A DNA stretch of 64,000 nucleotides, taken from assembly GCA_036924285.1 (NCBI GenBank), contig JAYKYS010000009.1, positions 6,882,001-6,946,000 on the forward strand. The letters are read 5' to 3'. Below are positions 46,670 through 57,540 of this stretch, piece by piece. Made by a program: the position numbers and the translations under genes. Within the stretch, counting starts at the first letter, position 1, and every line of letters starts with the position of its first letter. The notes beneath the pieces were generated by a model that did no database searches, had not been told where the DNA came from, and saw only the letters and a list, made by a program, of their open reading frames with translations. The DNA is from Asterella californica (taxonomy: Eukaryota > Streptophyta > Marchantiopsida > Marchantiales > Aytoniaceae).

Positions 46670-47250
46670 AAATTCCAGAGTTTAAGAATTCAGCTCTCTA
46701 GAAAATTTGTACAGTCACTGTCAAATTTTCTCTGTTTTCTATTTTCCTGTCATACTTTCCAGTATTCTAGATTAGATGATAACCTATCTAGGACAAAAGA
46801 AATCATGGGAAAAGGTGGTCTAGAGAGGGAGCAATGAATTTTCAAAGTTGAGGGGGTTTATTCGCGAGAGTTGAGAAATTCTGTTCTCTAGAAAACGTTT
46901 ACAGTCATTGTCAGATTTTCTGTGAATTTTATTTTCCTGAGAAACTTTCTAGTGTTTTTTATTGGCTGATAAGCTATCTAAGACAACAAAAATCAGGAGA
47001 AAAGGTGGTATGGAGAGAGAGCCATGAATTTTCAAAGTTGAGGGGGGTTTATTCACGAGAGTTGAGAAATTATGTTCTCTGGAAAATTTTTACAGTTATT
47101 GTCTGATTTTCTGTGAATTTTATTTTCCTGTGAAAACTTTCAGGATTGTAGCTTGTCTGATGAGCTATTAGAAGAAACAAAAATCATGAGAAGATGATGT
47201 CTGAAGAGTGAAATAGAATTGTTCAAAGTAGAGGGGGTTGACAGCCATGA
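46670..47250. repeat. Element D2 leader tandem repeats, about 190 bp
   Basis: TTCAAAGTTGAGGGGG-type blocks at 46841, 47031 and 47222 are 190 to 191 bp apart. Each unit also has TTTACAGTCATTGTCAGATT, then TTTTATTTTCCTG and an AGAAAAGGTGGT segment. Three to three and a half units are present, matching 16030-16720 in D1. Confidence 0.88.
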
Positions 47251-47439
47251 GAGAAGTGAAAATATACAAATTTCAATTCTTTGAACATTTGTACAGTCAG
47301 CACCATCTCTTTTGATTAGGGAATTTTCTGTTGAAACTTAATTAGTTAGTAGCTTGGAGGTTGAGCTACTGGAGATCACAAAAATCTTGGAGAGATCTCT
47401 TACCGATTAAGAGATATACGTTTCAACATACAAGGAGGT

Positions 47440-47772
47440 CTTGAAGATACTTCATGGGGAATCCAGTTCGAGTGCCGAGGTTGAAGAAGAGACGTTTGGG
47501 AGTTAGAAAGGAGACGGAACATCCAAATTTAAGTATAGAGCAGTTGCGATCAAGCATCTATTGCAGTTGAGGTGCCTTTTTTGCTCTATATCAAGAAGCT
47601 TCTGCGAGCATCGGCGCAGATGCGAAATAGATTGAGTTCAATGCATCATTCATTGTGGAGGCCACAAATGCTCCTGGTGAAGTAGAGTGTGATCTTTACA
47701 AGAGTGACTTTAAGATGTCTGTTAGGATCAATAAAGACGATGGTCATGAGGATATTATCTTAGACTCTTAAT
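47440..47772 (+). pseudogene. Element D2 leader frame of unknown function
   Basis: One plus frame of about 110 codons with two internal stops reads GAFFALYQEASASIGADA, then EVECDLYKSDFKM and DDGHEDIILDS before its own stop. D1 has a Trp codon (TGG) where the first stop (TGA) is here. Conserved between copies, but not a family I know. Confidence 0.45.
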
Positions 47773-47894
47773 TTTAGATTGGATTTTATTTCGTGTATAG
47801 CATGTATAATACACGATTTTCAGTATAAAGCTCGAAAGAGTTAAGAAAGTGATGTAGAGTTATTTTCCTCAAAGATATTTTGTCCACTTAATGG

Positions 47895-48410
47895 TTGAGA
47901 AGGTGCAACATGAGTGGAAGTTTAAAAGATTGGAAAGTTAGACTTAGAAACCTTCCTCAAGGTTTAGATGTCATAGTAAGCGTCGGAGAGAGCTCGAAAG
48001 AGATTATCGTTGAGTTTGAGAACCCTAGTACAAAATCTCAAGTAGAATCTCCAAGGAGAAAAGTAGAAACCGACTTGTGGTGTTATTTCTGTAGAGGGTT
48101 GGGACATAAAGTAGTAAACTGTCCAACTAGGATCAGAGCAGAGAGAGCCAAAGGAAAGCGAGAGTTTACTGATTTAAGTCTTCGAGTGGATCCATCTTCA
48201 CCAGCGCCAATTCATCTTCTAGGAGAAGCTCCTTGTCCAAGTTGTGGAGTGGGTGATCTATCAAGAGGACACAAGTGCGTCGATGTGACCGCCCTACTTA
48301 CGTCAGTAGTCGAGAAGTTGGACGAGACTCAAAGAGCTGAGACGGAGAAGTTGTCGACTTCAAAAGAGGACTCGACTGAGTTGGGATGGAGATCGTCATT
48401 CGAATGGTGA
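47895..48410 (+). CDS. Element D2 zinc-knuckle protein upstream of Gag
   Basis: A 171-residue open frame. The second Met (MSGSLKDWKVRL) matches the conserved D1 start and may be the true one. It has a CX2CX4HX4C knuckle (CYFCRGLGHKVVNC) at about residues 63-76, a basic region, a second cluster CPSCGVGDLSRGHKC at about 113-127 and a predicted helical C-terminus (LLTSVVEKLDETQRAE). It resembles neither the capsid nor the usual Gag C-terminus, and D2 has a separate knuckle after its capsid. RNA binding is inferred. It may be an N-terminal part of Gag or an extra protein of this family. Confidence 0.7.
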   Translation: MRRCNMSGSLKDWKVRLRNLPQGLDVIVSVGESSKEIIVEFENPSTKSQVESPRRKVETDLWCYFCRGLGHKVVNCPTRIRAERAKGKREFTDLSLRVDPSSPAPIHLLGEAPCPSCGVGDLSRGHKCVDVTALLTSVVEKLDETQRAETEKLSTSKEDSTELGWRSSFEW

Positions 48411-48599
48411 AGAAGGCGGTGATGCGACTCAGGCTCATGATTACCTTGGGAGAAGAGATGACACAAGAGGTGTTGTTACAACCATTTCCTTTTATTTTAC
48501 CTATGGTAGATTATTCGCGAATGGAATTGATGATGTTCGTACTCTTTTAGCGAGTAGTTACTGCACGAAAATTAGAAAGGTAGAAGAGTAGTTACAAGA

Positions 48600-49500
48600 T
48601 GGGGAAGTTACCCGTGTTTCATGAGAAGGACAATGAAGATGTAGAACCATTTGTACGAGATTTCAAAAGGGGTTGCATCGGAAACAACGTGAGAAGGAAG
48701 GAAGAATGGATGTTGTTATTGCCAGAGTTTTTAGAAGATTTTGCTCTTACGTGGTATGAAGACAGAGAGTTATGAGAAGCTCATGGTGGAGCTTACTCAT
48801 TTGAAGCAACGGGACGACGAGAAAGTTCTGCAGTATGCCGAAAGGGTGGATAAGTTGGAGCAACGATTTCGGACGGTCTTACGAAAGAGTGGAGACAATG
48901 TGGAGCTAACGATGGCGGGGATTGGAGCAGTGTTGACCAACAACTTGGTGGGAGGATTGAGACCTTCAATTCGAACCCAAGTGAGGTACGAGAAGCCAAC
49001 AACCAAAGCGGATACCATCAAGATATGGAAGAGAGTTTGGATGAAGGAGATATCATCCAACCTCATCATGCCGCTCTGGTGTCGACTCCGACTCTTGGTT
49101 TAACCACAACGATAGCATCTGCACCATCACAATTGGTGATCGCTTCAACGTCAGCTCCTACTCTAACGGTGGTGTTAAGACCATTTGTCCCTACAGCGAT
49201 GTCTACTGCCACCTCTGATCTTCATGCTGAGTTGAAGAGCATCACCGATACTCTTGCGGATCTCAAGATAAACGTGGTGCAGTTACGAGAATGGAGGAAC
49301 AAAGGTGGAGGAGGAGGTCAAAGAGGGTACGACAACAACCCCAACTGAGGAAATCAAGATAACTTTGGAGACAACTAAGGTAACTTTGGAGGAATCACAT
49401 GCTGGACTTGTGGAGGTTCTCATTTCCAACGAAACTGTCCAAACAACGGAGCAAGGGGTGCTGAAGCTGTCAAAATGAATGTTGGTGGAGGAAATCCATC
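48600..49500 (+). pseudogene. Element D2 Gag, broken
   Basis: Starts MGKLPVFHEKDNEDVEPFVR at 48600 and runs to FALTWYED, where about 90 bp present in D1 is missing and the frame changes. It continues SYEKLMVELTHLKQRDDEK at 48741-49103, then in another frame the Thr/Ser/Pro-rich linker (49025-49348). After a stop comes the C-terminal knuckle CWTCGGSHFQRNC at about 49404-49442. Capsid helices and a nucleocapsid knuckle in this order define a Ty3/gypsy Gag. At least two frameshifts and two stops. Confidence 0.82.
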
Positions 49501-49553
49501 ACAAGCACGAGACAAGAGAGTGGCTACTATCGACGTAGTGCGAGATCTCATCT

Positions 49554-50458
49554 ATGAGAAGGGAGAGAGCTAGAACTCATCTCATGCACCGGTGGAACTT
49601 TAAGCTCAAGAAAGAAAATGAACTCGATTTTCTGATGAACCAATTTTCATGGAGGAGTCAGCAAGTAGAAGTACTCGCTCGAGTACTGTTTCGAGTGCAC
49701 CAAGGGAGCCAAGAAAAAAAGTTGGGGATGACGAATTTCATCATTTCATCTTCTCAAGCGAGATATGATGTGGTTGAAGATGTGGGTGCTCATAAAGCCA
49801 ACATCACTGTTGGACAACTGATCGCACTTAATCCCAATTTACGAAGAGAACTTAGAGGAGGACTGAGTTCTAAGAGAAGCAAAAAGAAGAAACCCAAGAG
49901 CAAGACATCGAAATCTGTGGGAGTTGGTGTGGTGGATGTGCATGCTTCAGAGGTATGCACTAGGGCTTCAAAGATTGAAGTCCGATTGAATGGTCACTAC
50001 GTCTCTGACGTGTTGGTGGATGGAGAGACGGCTGTAAATGCCATATCGGAGAAGTTGATGAAGAAGTTGGGGATGAACCAACTCGTCCGGCTAGCATTGT
50101 CGTGGAGATGGCTAACAAGCAACGGGTAAGACCTCTTCGTGTGTTAGAGAAGGTGGTCGTGTCTGTGATAGGAGTTCAAACATTGATGTCCTTTCAAGTG
50201 TTAAAGGACTCTAGTTATGATTTGCTCTTAGGTAAGCCTTGGTTGAGAGCTGTGCGCACCACTGATAGGTGGCACAAGAGATACTTACGGATTGGGCCTA
50301 GAGATCATAGAGTGATAGTACCTCTCTCGGGTGTTGGAGTTGTGACTTCTGACTCTGATAGACCCACTAGTGACTACTGGGAATTTGATACGGATGATGA
50401 TCAGAGTGTCTCAAAAATAGATATCGGAGATTCTTACAATCAAGAATCCTTGTCTTGA
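49554..50458 (+). pseudogene. Element D2 protease region
   Basis: Frame 49554-50129 contains the Lys-rich linker and the retropepsin core VLVDGETAVNAISEKLMKKL. A frameshift at about 50090 leads to frame 50102-50458 with YDLLLGKPWLRAVRTTDRWH, the conserved second half. The catalytic triad position reads D-G-E, against D-G-E also in D1 and the D-S/T-G of typical enzymes, so the difference is a family trait and not a single-copy lesion. It would mature Gag-Pol. Confidence 0.75.
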
Positions 50459-50663
50459 GGACGAAAGATTTGGTCGAGATGAATCATTACATCAGCTTAG
50501 TGCTATTGACTTGTTGCCTCGACCAGCAGTGGAGAAAGATCCTGACAAAGGAGAGTTGAGTGAGGCAGAGATTGTGAGAAGACTCTCTACCTTGAAGTTT
50601 GGTATCAATGTCACTCAAGAGGAGAAAAGTAGATTCTTAGATATATTTTAGAAATATATCCAT

Positions 50664-51500
50664 GTGTTTGCTTTCAGTTACAAGGATTTGAAGGAGGTGA
50701 CTCTAAAGACTCATCGGATCGAATTGGAGGAGAACGCAAGACCAGTTCGACAGAAGCAGAGAAGAGTCAATCCTACAACGGCAATGATGGTCAAAGAGGA
50801 GATAGACAAGTTGAAGGAGGCAAGTTTCATCTACGAGGTGGAGAATTCAGAATGGCTTTCATCCATTGTGATTGTCAAGAAAAAGAATGATAAGCTGCGA
50901 GTGTGTATAGACTATAAGAAGTTGAATGCAGTTACCAAGAAGGATTACTATCCTCTATCATTCATAGATGAGATTTTGAAGGAAGTTGCTGGTCATGAGT
51001 GGTACAGCTTTGGTGATTGTTATAGTGGGTATAACCAAATCAAGATAGCACAAGAGTACCAGCAATTGACTACTTTCACTACTCCTTGGAGAACATTTGT
51101 ATTTCGAGTGATGTCATTCGGACTGTGTAATGCTCCGGCCACGTTTCAAAGGTTCATGAACAAGGTGTTTGAATCATTCATAGGAAAGTTTGTCCGTGAT
51201 TTTATTGACAATTTTTGCGTGTACGGACGAAATGAGGATCACTTTGATCATGTGATCAAAGTTTTACAGCGGTTGGAACAAGCCAATGCTCCTCTAAATC
51301 CAGAGAAGTGCATCTTTGGCTACGAAGAAGGTCTACTATTGGGACACATCATTTCCAAGAACGGGATTGCAGTAGATCTTGAGAAAGTGAAGAAGATTGT
51401 GGATCTTCCATTTCCGATCAACTTGACAAAGTTGAGGCAGTTTCTTGACATGGTTGGATATTATCGTAGGTTTGTCTTGTCCTTCTCGAACAAGCAATAG
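50664..51500 (+). pseudogene. Element D2 reverse transcriptase, active-site change
   Basis: 278 codons covering the RT fingers, palm and thumb: WLSSIVIVKKKNDKLRVCID, YSGYNQIKIA, TFVFRVMSFGLCNAPATFQR and GHIISKNGIAVDLEKVKKI. The palm motif that should end in two Asp reads FIDN. GAC AAT instead of GAC GAT removes the second metal-binding Asp and is consistent with one G-to-A change. A TAG at 51498 cuts the frame just after YYRRFVLSFS. No other RT of family D is present in the window, since D1 has lost this part and D3 begins at integrase. Confidence 0.88.
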
Positions 51501-51502
51501 TT

Positions 51503-52384
51503 TTGACGATGTACATGAACAAGGGAGTTGATTTTGACTTGATAGTGCATGATCAGAAGGCAAAAGAAGCATTTGAGGAGTTGAAAAAGGCATTGATGAC
51601 AGCTCCTATACTTGCTAAACCTGAGTGGAGTAAAACATTTATTCTGTATACGGATGCCTCCAATGTAGCAATCGGATGTACATTAAGTCAATTAGATGGA
51701 GATGGACATGATCATCCTATAGCTTATGCTAGTAGGCAGATGGTTCCAGCGGAGAAGAATTACTTCGTGACTGAGCGAGAAGGATTAGCTGTGATTTTTG
51801 GATTGAAGAAGTTTCGACACTACTTGCTAGAAGAGAAATTTTCCATAGTCACAGATCACAAGGCTTTAAAGTATATCTTTAATAAGCTTAATGCGGAAGG
51901 TTGTATTGCTCGTTGGAAGATCCTTCTAACAGAATACGATTACGTGATTGAAGATAGACCATGGAAAAAGCATGCAAATGCAGATCTCTTGTCGAGAGCT
52001 TATGATGATGAGGGAGAAGAATCATTTGATGATTCATTTCCGGACGAGCAAGTGATGACCATCACAAGCATTGAGGAGGTACTGGAAGAGTACAAGGAAA
52101 TCTGGAGTTTCTTTGCAGATGGCTCTTTTCCAAAAGGTATGCATACTCGAGAACGTAACGCATTGATCAAGAGATGCAAATCTTATACCATGATGGAAGG
52201 AATTCTGTTTCATCAAGGAGCAGATGGGTTACTAAGGAGAGCAGTTGGTCAGAAGGAGGAGTTCAAGCTAATGCACGAGTTTCACGACGAAACTGTTTAC
52301 GGAGGTCACTTTGCTGGTAAGATAACAGCCTTCAAGATTTTGGATGCGGGTATCACTGGAGAGGGATTTTCAAAGAATGTTTAG
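51503..52384 (+). pseudogene. Element D2 RNase H and integrase zinc domain
   Basis: Residues of RNase H are visible: FILYTDASNVAIGCTLSQLD (first Asp), TEREGLAVIFGLKKFRHYL (Glu), TDHKALKYIF (Asp) and ANADLLSRAYDDE (last Asp). The integrase H-H part (LMHEFHDETVYGGHFAGK) follows, and the frame then ends at 52384 before the C-C pair, which lies in the next frame (DYCKTCDICQ at about 52385). It should be continuous with RT upstream, from which a TAG codon separates it. Confidence 0.87.
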
Positions 52385-53405
52385 ACTATTGCAAAACTTG
52401 TGACATATGTCAAACATTTGCTCTGAAGTCTACTATAACACCTCCGTTAAGATCAATTCCCGTGTTAGGACCATTCGAGAAATGGGTATTGACTCTGTAG
52501 GTCCTCTTAATAAGACACCTCGAGGTAATAGTTACATTGTAATTGTCACTGACTATTGTACCAAGTGGGTAGAGACTAGACCTTTGAGAGAGACTAATGA
52601 AATAGAAGTCGATAGATTCCTATGAAAGAGGATCATCACAAGATTTGGATGTCCGTTAGAGTTGGTCTCAGATAGAGGAGGAGAGTTTGTAGGGAGCATG
52701 ACTACTGCTATGCTACAACACTTTTCTATCAAGCCACGAGTAACGACCTCGTACAAACCAAATGCTAATGGTCTTGCGGAGAAGATCAATCTTACACTTT
52801 GTATGATGCTCGTCAAAGATGCTGGTGTTGAGACTGCGAAACATACTTGAGATAAGAGACTACACGTCGTCTTATGGGAGTATCGAACGACAACAAAGAC
52901 TTCTATTGGGTACTCCCCATTTCGACTGGTTTATGGAGTGGAGTCCAAGTTGTCGATCTAATTCGAATTGGATACTTTTCAAACTATTCAACGAAAGTTG
53001 AAGAGGTCGAAGGGAGAAGACGTTATCAGATCAAGTTTAGAGTGGTCAGATCAAGTTTAACTCATGGAGTTGGAAGAGACTCGAGCAGTAGCAATGATCT
53101 GGATAGAACGAGCTCAGGCGTATCAAAAGAAGAGTTACGACAAACGATTGGACAAGAGAGAGGTAAAACCTTTTCAAGTTGGAGATTGGGTAATGTTGTA
53201 TGATGCCATCAGATTCAAGAGGGCTAGGAAGAAGTTTCTTCCTAGATATTTTGGTCCTTTTGTTCTAGATAAGGTGTGGAGCAACTACAAATATGACCTT
53301 CAGGAGCTAGGAGGAAGGAGATTTGATCGGGTAAATCATGACAAGTTGCAGTTGTTTCATCGACGAAAGTTCTCTCTTCACTCCGAGGACGGAGCGAAAA
53401 TTTAG
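52385..53405 (+). pseudogene. Element D2 integrase core and C-terminus, broken
   Basis: Frame 52407-52625 has the first core region (DSVGPLNKTPRGNSYIVIV) and stops at TGA 52623. 52662-52850 has VSDRGGEFVGSMTTAML and NGLAEKINLTL with Asp and Glu, and stops at TGA. 53064-53405 has the C-terminal VGDWVMLYDAIRFKRARKKF and RYFGPFVLDKVW, a GPF module with no chromodomain. At both TGA codons D3 has TGG. The end lies 14 bp before the next LTR. Confidence 0.87.
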
Positions 53406-53418
53406 TTCGGGGATAAAA

Positions 53419-53906
53419 TATAACAACTTATGTTACACATAGGAAGTTTGTCTATTAGTAAGGTATTTAGTTATAACTAAGTGTTGAGAATGTGTATTTG
53501 CTGCCCAAGTACTTTAAGAATGTATCAAGTTAGTCATGACTAGCTAAAGTTAGTTATGGTTAAACTTAGTTGTACTTTTGGCAGAATTCAGATATTTCTT
53601 AAAGAGTGAGCACTACTATCTTGTCATCTTGTCTAAAAGATAGAAAAGAGGTGGAAAGTATCCCTTATCTTCTTTTGGACTTGATATTAGTGGTTGGGTT
53701 AAAGTTGTGGACTTTGTGGACATTAAAAACAAGAAGAGATTCCACATGTCTCCTTTTTAGTGGATCCTAGTGTAGAGAGGGGTGGAAATTCGAGATTCCT
53801 TGTAAATATTCCAGAATCCTTCTAAAAGTTGTTGACTTTGAAGGAATAAGCCCATGTGAAAAGGTAAAAAGCCCATGTGATTAATGCTTTTACCTTAAGT
53901 AATATC
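53419..53906 (+). repeat. Family D LTR, 3' half deleted
   Basis: Starts TATAACAACTT after the purine-rich tract CGGGGATAAAA. It is the D LTR start with G-to-A and C-to-T changes. It matches the first 488 bp of 54822-55806 and then stops at AATATC (53906), where integrase sequence TGACTTTGTAGG begins. It would be the 3' LTR of D2 or an LTR shared with D3. Confidence 0.9.
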
Positions 53907-54809
53907 TGACTTTGTAGGCCCTCTTAATAAAACACCTCGAGGCAATAGATACATTGTAGTCGTCACTGACTATTGCTCCAAGTGGGTAGAGGCTAGACCT
54001 TTGAGAGACACCAATGAAACAGAAGTCGGTAGATTCCTATGGGAGAGGATCATCACAAGATTTGGATGTCTGTTAGAGTTGGTCTCGGATAGAGGAGGAG
54101 AGTTTGTAGGGAGCATGAATATTGCTATGCTACAACACTTTTCTATCAAGCCACGAGTAACGACCTCATACAAACCAAATGCTAATGGTCTTGCGGAGAA
54201 GACCAATCTTACACTTTGTATGATGCTCGCCAAAGATGCTGGTGTTGAGACTGCGAAACATACTTGGGATAAGAGGCTACATGCCATCTTATGGGAGTAC
54301 CGAACGACAACAAAGACTTCTACTGGGTACTCTTCATTTCGACTGGTTTATGGAGTAGAGTCCAAGTTGCCGATCCAATTCGAATTGGATACTTTTCAAA
54401 CCATTTAACGAAAGTTGAAGAGGTCGAGGGGAGAAGACGTGGTCAAGTCAAGAAGGGAGCAACTCATGGAGTTGGAAGAGACACGAGCGGTAGCAATGAT
54501 CCGGATGGAACGAGCTCAGGCGTATCAAAAGGAGTGTTACGACAAACGTTTGGGCAAGAGGGAGGTAAAACCTTTTCAAGTCGAAGATTGGGTTATGTTG
54601 TATGATGCTATCAGATTCAAGAGGGCTAGGAAGAAGTTTCTTCTGAGATATTTTGGTCCTTTTGTTGTAGATAAGGTGTGGAGCAACTTCACATATGACC
54701 TTCAGGAGTTAGGGAGGAAGGAGATTCGATCGGGTCAACCATGACAAGTTGAAGCTGTTTCATCGACGAAAGTTCTCTCTTCACTCCGAGGACGGAGCGA
54801 AAATTTAGT
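53907..54809 (+). pseudogene. Element D3 integrase fragment
   Basis: Starts inside the integrase core (the DFVGPLNKTPRG region) directly after the truncated LTR. 54001-54408 is open and carries LVSDRGGEFVGSMNIAMLQ, NGLAEKTNLTLCMMLA (Asp and Glu) and the following core helices. 54415-54744 carries the C-terminal DWVMLYDAIRFKRARKKF and RYFGPFVVDKVW, with a frameshift near 54715. It has fewer stops than D2, so it decayed less or is younger. Everything upstream of the core is deleted. Confidence 0.87.
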
Positions 54810-54821
54810 CCGGGGATAAAA

Positions 54822-55806
54822 TGTAACGACCTATGTTACACATAGGAAGTTTGTCTATTAGTAAGGTGTTTAGTTATAACTAAATGTTGAGAATGTTTAT
54901 TTGCTGCCAAAGTACTTTAAGGAGGTATCAAGTTAGTCATGATTAGCTAAAAGTTAGTTATGGTTAAACTTAGCTGTACTTTTGGCAGAATTCAGATATT
55001 TGCTAAAGAGTGAGCACTACTATCTTGTCCTCTTGTCTAAAAGGTAGAAAGGAGGTGGAAAGTATCCCTTATCTCCTTTTTGACTTGATATTAGTGGTTG
55101 GATTAAAGTTGTGGACTTTGTGGGCATTAAAAACAAGAAGATATTCCACATGTTTCCTTTTTAGTGGGTCCTAATGTAGAGAGGGGTGGAAATTCGAGAT
55201 TCCTTGAGAATATTCCAAAAATCCTTCTAGAAGTTGTTGACTTTGAAGGAATAAGCCCATGTGAAAAGGTAAGAAGCCCATGTGATTAATGCTTTTATCT
55301 TAAGTAATATCTTAGTAAAACTCGGTAAAAGTAGTTACGGCTGAGTTATCGGAGGGTACCAAAGTAAAAACCTAGAATGTATAAATAGAGGAGTAGAGAA
55401 GAGCTCCTCATCTTTGTTTTCACATCATCGTAATGACAACTTGAGTAATATAGAGAGTGTGGGATATTTTTAGCATGTGAGAACTTGAGAGACGTCGTTA
55501 GAATGGAGGATTTTAGTTGATGAGTTTAAGGAGATTTTTTAGTTGATAAGTTTGTGGGTGTAGGAATGAGTGAACTTAGCATTTTTCCCTTCAAGATTCA
55601 TGGTGTGCTTCCATCAAAGCCATCAGAGGTGACCCCTGAGTGAGAGACAGGTCCGACATGTTGCAGATTCGTGGATGACGATCGTGGAGATTTCTGGGTA
55701 CAGATGGGGAGGAATCTACAGGTGGGAAGGAATCTCCGGATGTAAGCGAATCTACAGATTGAGAGATCGGGGGGTAGTTGATCGATAGGACCGCGGAGGA
55801 TTTACA
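54822..55806 (+). repeat. Element D3 3' LTR with internal insert
   Basis: 985 bp, TGTAACGACC...GGATTTACA, after the purine-rich tract CCGGGGATAAAA. It is longer than the other D LTRs mainly because of about 68 extra bases at 55690-55757, where the other copies have none. No target-site repeat is found: the flank is ACACC here and AGTTC before the D2 LTR. Confidence 0.92.
55690..55757 (+). repeat. 68-bp insert with short repeats in D3 LTR
   Basis: Relative to 46321-46335 this LTR carries an extra block containing GAATCTACAG, GAATCTCCGG and GAATCTACAG at 17-18 bp spacing. Replication slippage or filler DNA are likely origins. Confidence 0.7.
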
Positions 55807-55846
55807 ACACCTTCTTCAGTTCGGAGATCCAGCCAGCCATGGAGTT

Positions 55847-56587
55847 GGTTGAGAAGCATGCGATGGCTCAGGAGAAGCCACTATGATCAGAGTTTGGATT
55901 GCGCATCGTGATGCAGCAGGAGGAGGTCGAGAAGAAGGTGGATACGCTGGAAGCTAACCTTCGCACCACGGAGAAGCTCGCAGCGAAGTACAAAGCGGAA
56001 GCTTCTGCTTCTGCCAAGGAGTTGGTACAGTTGCGAAAGAGCAACCAGGAGTTACAGACACGGCTGCAGCAACACGAGCTGGAGATTCAGCGAAACAGGA
56101 AGAAGTTCACTGGACTCGCAGAAGAAAAGACAACAGGGAGCACTACGGGAAGCCGCGAAAGCTCAAGCTGCAGCAGAGAAAAATCAGCGGGAGGAAGCAG
56201 AAGCCCGAGCGCAGGAGATCATGGCGCAGATGGTGGAAGTACTTCAAAAAAGTTCAACTTCACCACGGGTAGGAAGCTTCTCACCTTGGCACGAGAGTGG
56301 GATACGATTCTAAGGAGATGTTAGTGGACTGCAAGGAGAGCATGTTCCGCTGTCTAGATCGGCAGATCGAAGACTTGAAGACTCTTTACGATCTTCTCTC
56401 GATTCTCCAACCCGCAGCTACGTCTTCTCAGACACCAAGACCAGTCACAGGCACGGATCTTGACAAAGAGGAGTTCGACCTTGCTGTTCGCTTGGTAGTG
56501 ATAGCACTAGAAGTCGAGAAGACTACAGAAGAAGTCCAGGAAGACAAAGTGTCCTCTGGAAGACATGAAGCAAAGATGTCTTCCTAG
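55847..56587 (+). pseudogene. Coiled-coil reading frame, frameshifted
   Basis: 55899-56324 encodes heptad-rich sequence such as EEVEKKVDTLEANLRTTEKL and LQQHELEIQRNRKKF. At about 56120 the coiled coil continues in another frame (AAKAQAAAEKNQREEAEARA and on to EIMAQMVEVLQKSS), so one base gain or loss has split a longer helical protein. 56297-56587 holds a further acidic and helical stretch (DRQIEDLKTLYDLLSILQPA). It is not recognised as a host protein. Long coiled coils of this kind occur in plant transposon-associated proteins, and the context favours that. Confidence 0.5.
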
Positions 56588-57540
56588 GTGTTTCGAGTTG
56601 AGGAGGTGACTACCTCTGACCATTGTGAAATCATCCTAGCTCTCAGCGTCGAACAGGTGCCACAAAGAGTCAGGAAGTGCAGGTAGACTCAGCTTCCCAA
56701 AAGCTGCTTCTGTCTTTCGAAACCGCACTAGAAGCTAACATCGCGAATGTCGAGGAGGAAGTCACCTCAGCCACACCCGAGGTATCAGCAAGGCTTCTCA
56801 CTTTATCAAAAGCCGATTTATGAGATAATGTAGGAGAGAATCCAGTGGAGATCGCATCTGACGATCAAGAGTAGATAATAGAGTTAGAGACTGGCGGAAT
56901 GCGCGAGAAGACGTGAGTGTTTTTTACGGGTCTCTTCTGTCCGACCAATAGCAACATATTCCTTCTTCTTCTCGAACTTAGAAGAGAGTTGTGAGAAGTC
57001 TTGCTGGCAGAATCTGGAGAGAATGGTCGAGGGTCATTACTTCCTGTCATGCAGCAAGCTTCTTCTGAGCGTGTATGAGAGATAAGGAGTCAGAAGAACA
57101 GAGTATGAATGTTCCGTGTCAGTTGTGAGGCTAGATTGCGTGTCGGAAGACGAAGACAGATGAGATCAATGATGAGAAGCCTGGCTGCGAGAAGTCTTCA
57201 GAGTACGTCAGTTAATCGGAAGCTGTCTCAGGAGTCCTCTTGGAGACCACTGTCATAGCAGGAGCCCGCGACCATCTTCCGGACTTTTCGTACACTCTGC
57301 TTCTCACATATCTTGTATCTTCTGTTAAGAAGTAGGATGAAATGCAAGGTGGGTTGTCTTCTTGGGAATCCATGCAATGCCTTGCTTAGTTAGGATTGTT
57401 GAGATATAGCTCGGAAGACGAGAGGTACTTAGGAAGCGCTGTTAGAATCCCGGAAGACGGAATAGCTATCTTCTGGAAGACTAGATCCGTCTTTTGAGAG
57501 AGTGAAAGCTGGACTGTGAGGACTTGGGAAGGACTGACCC
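56588..57540 (+). other. GAAGAC-rich spacer without a gene
   Basis: No frame of note. GAAGAC occurs repeatedly (56909, 57146, 57152, 57415, 57451, 57475), resembling 1-1431. It lies between the coiled-coil frame and the frame at 57541, all in plus orientation, and may be an untranslated or decayed part of one element. Confidence 0.4.

Noticed and set aside
46670..47250. CRISPR-like periodic repeats
   Set aside because: The units are contiguous 190-bp tandem repeats without unique spacers, in a plant retroelement leader.
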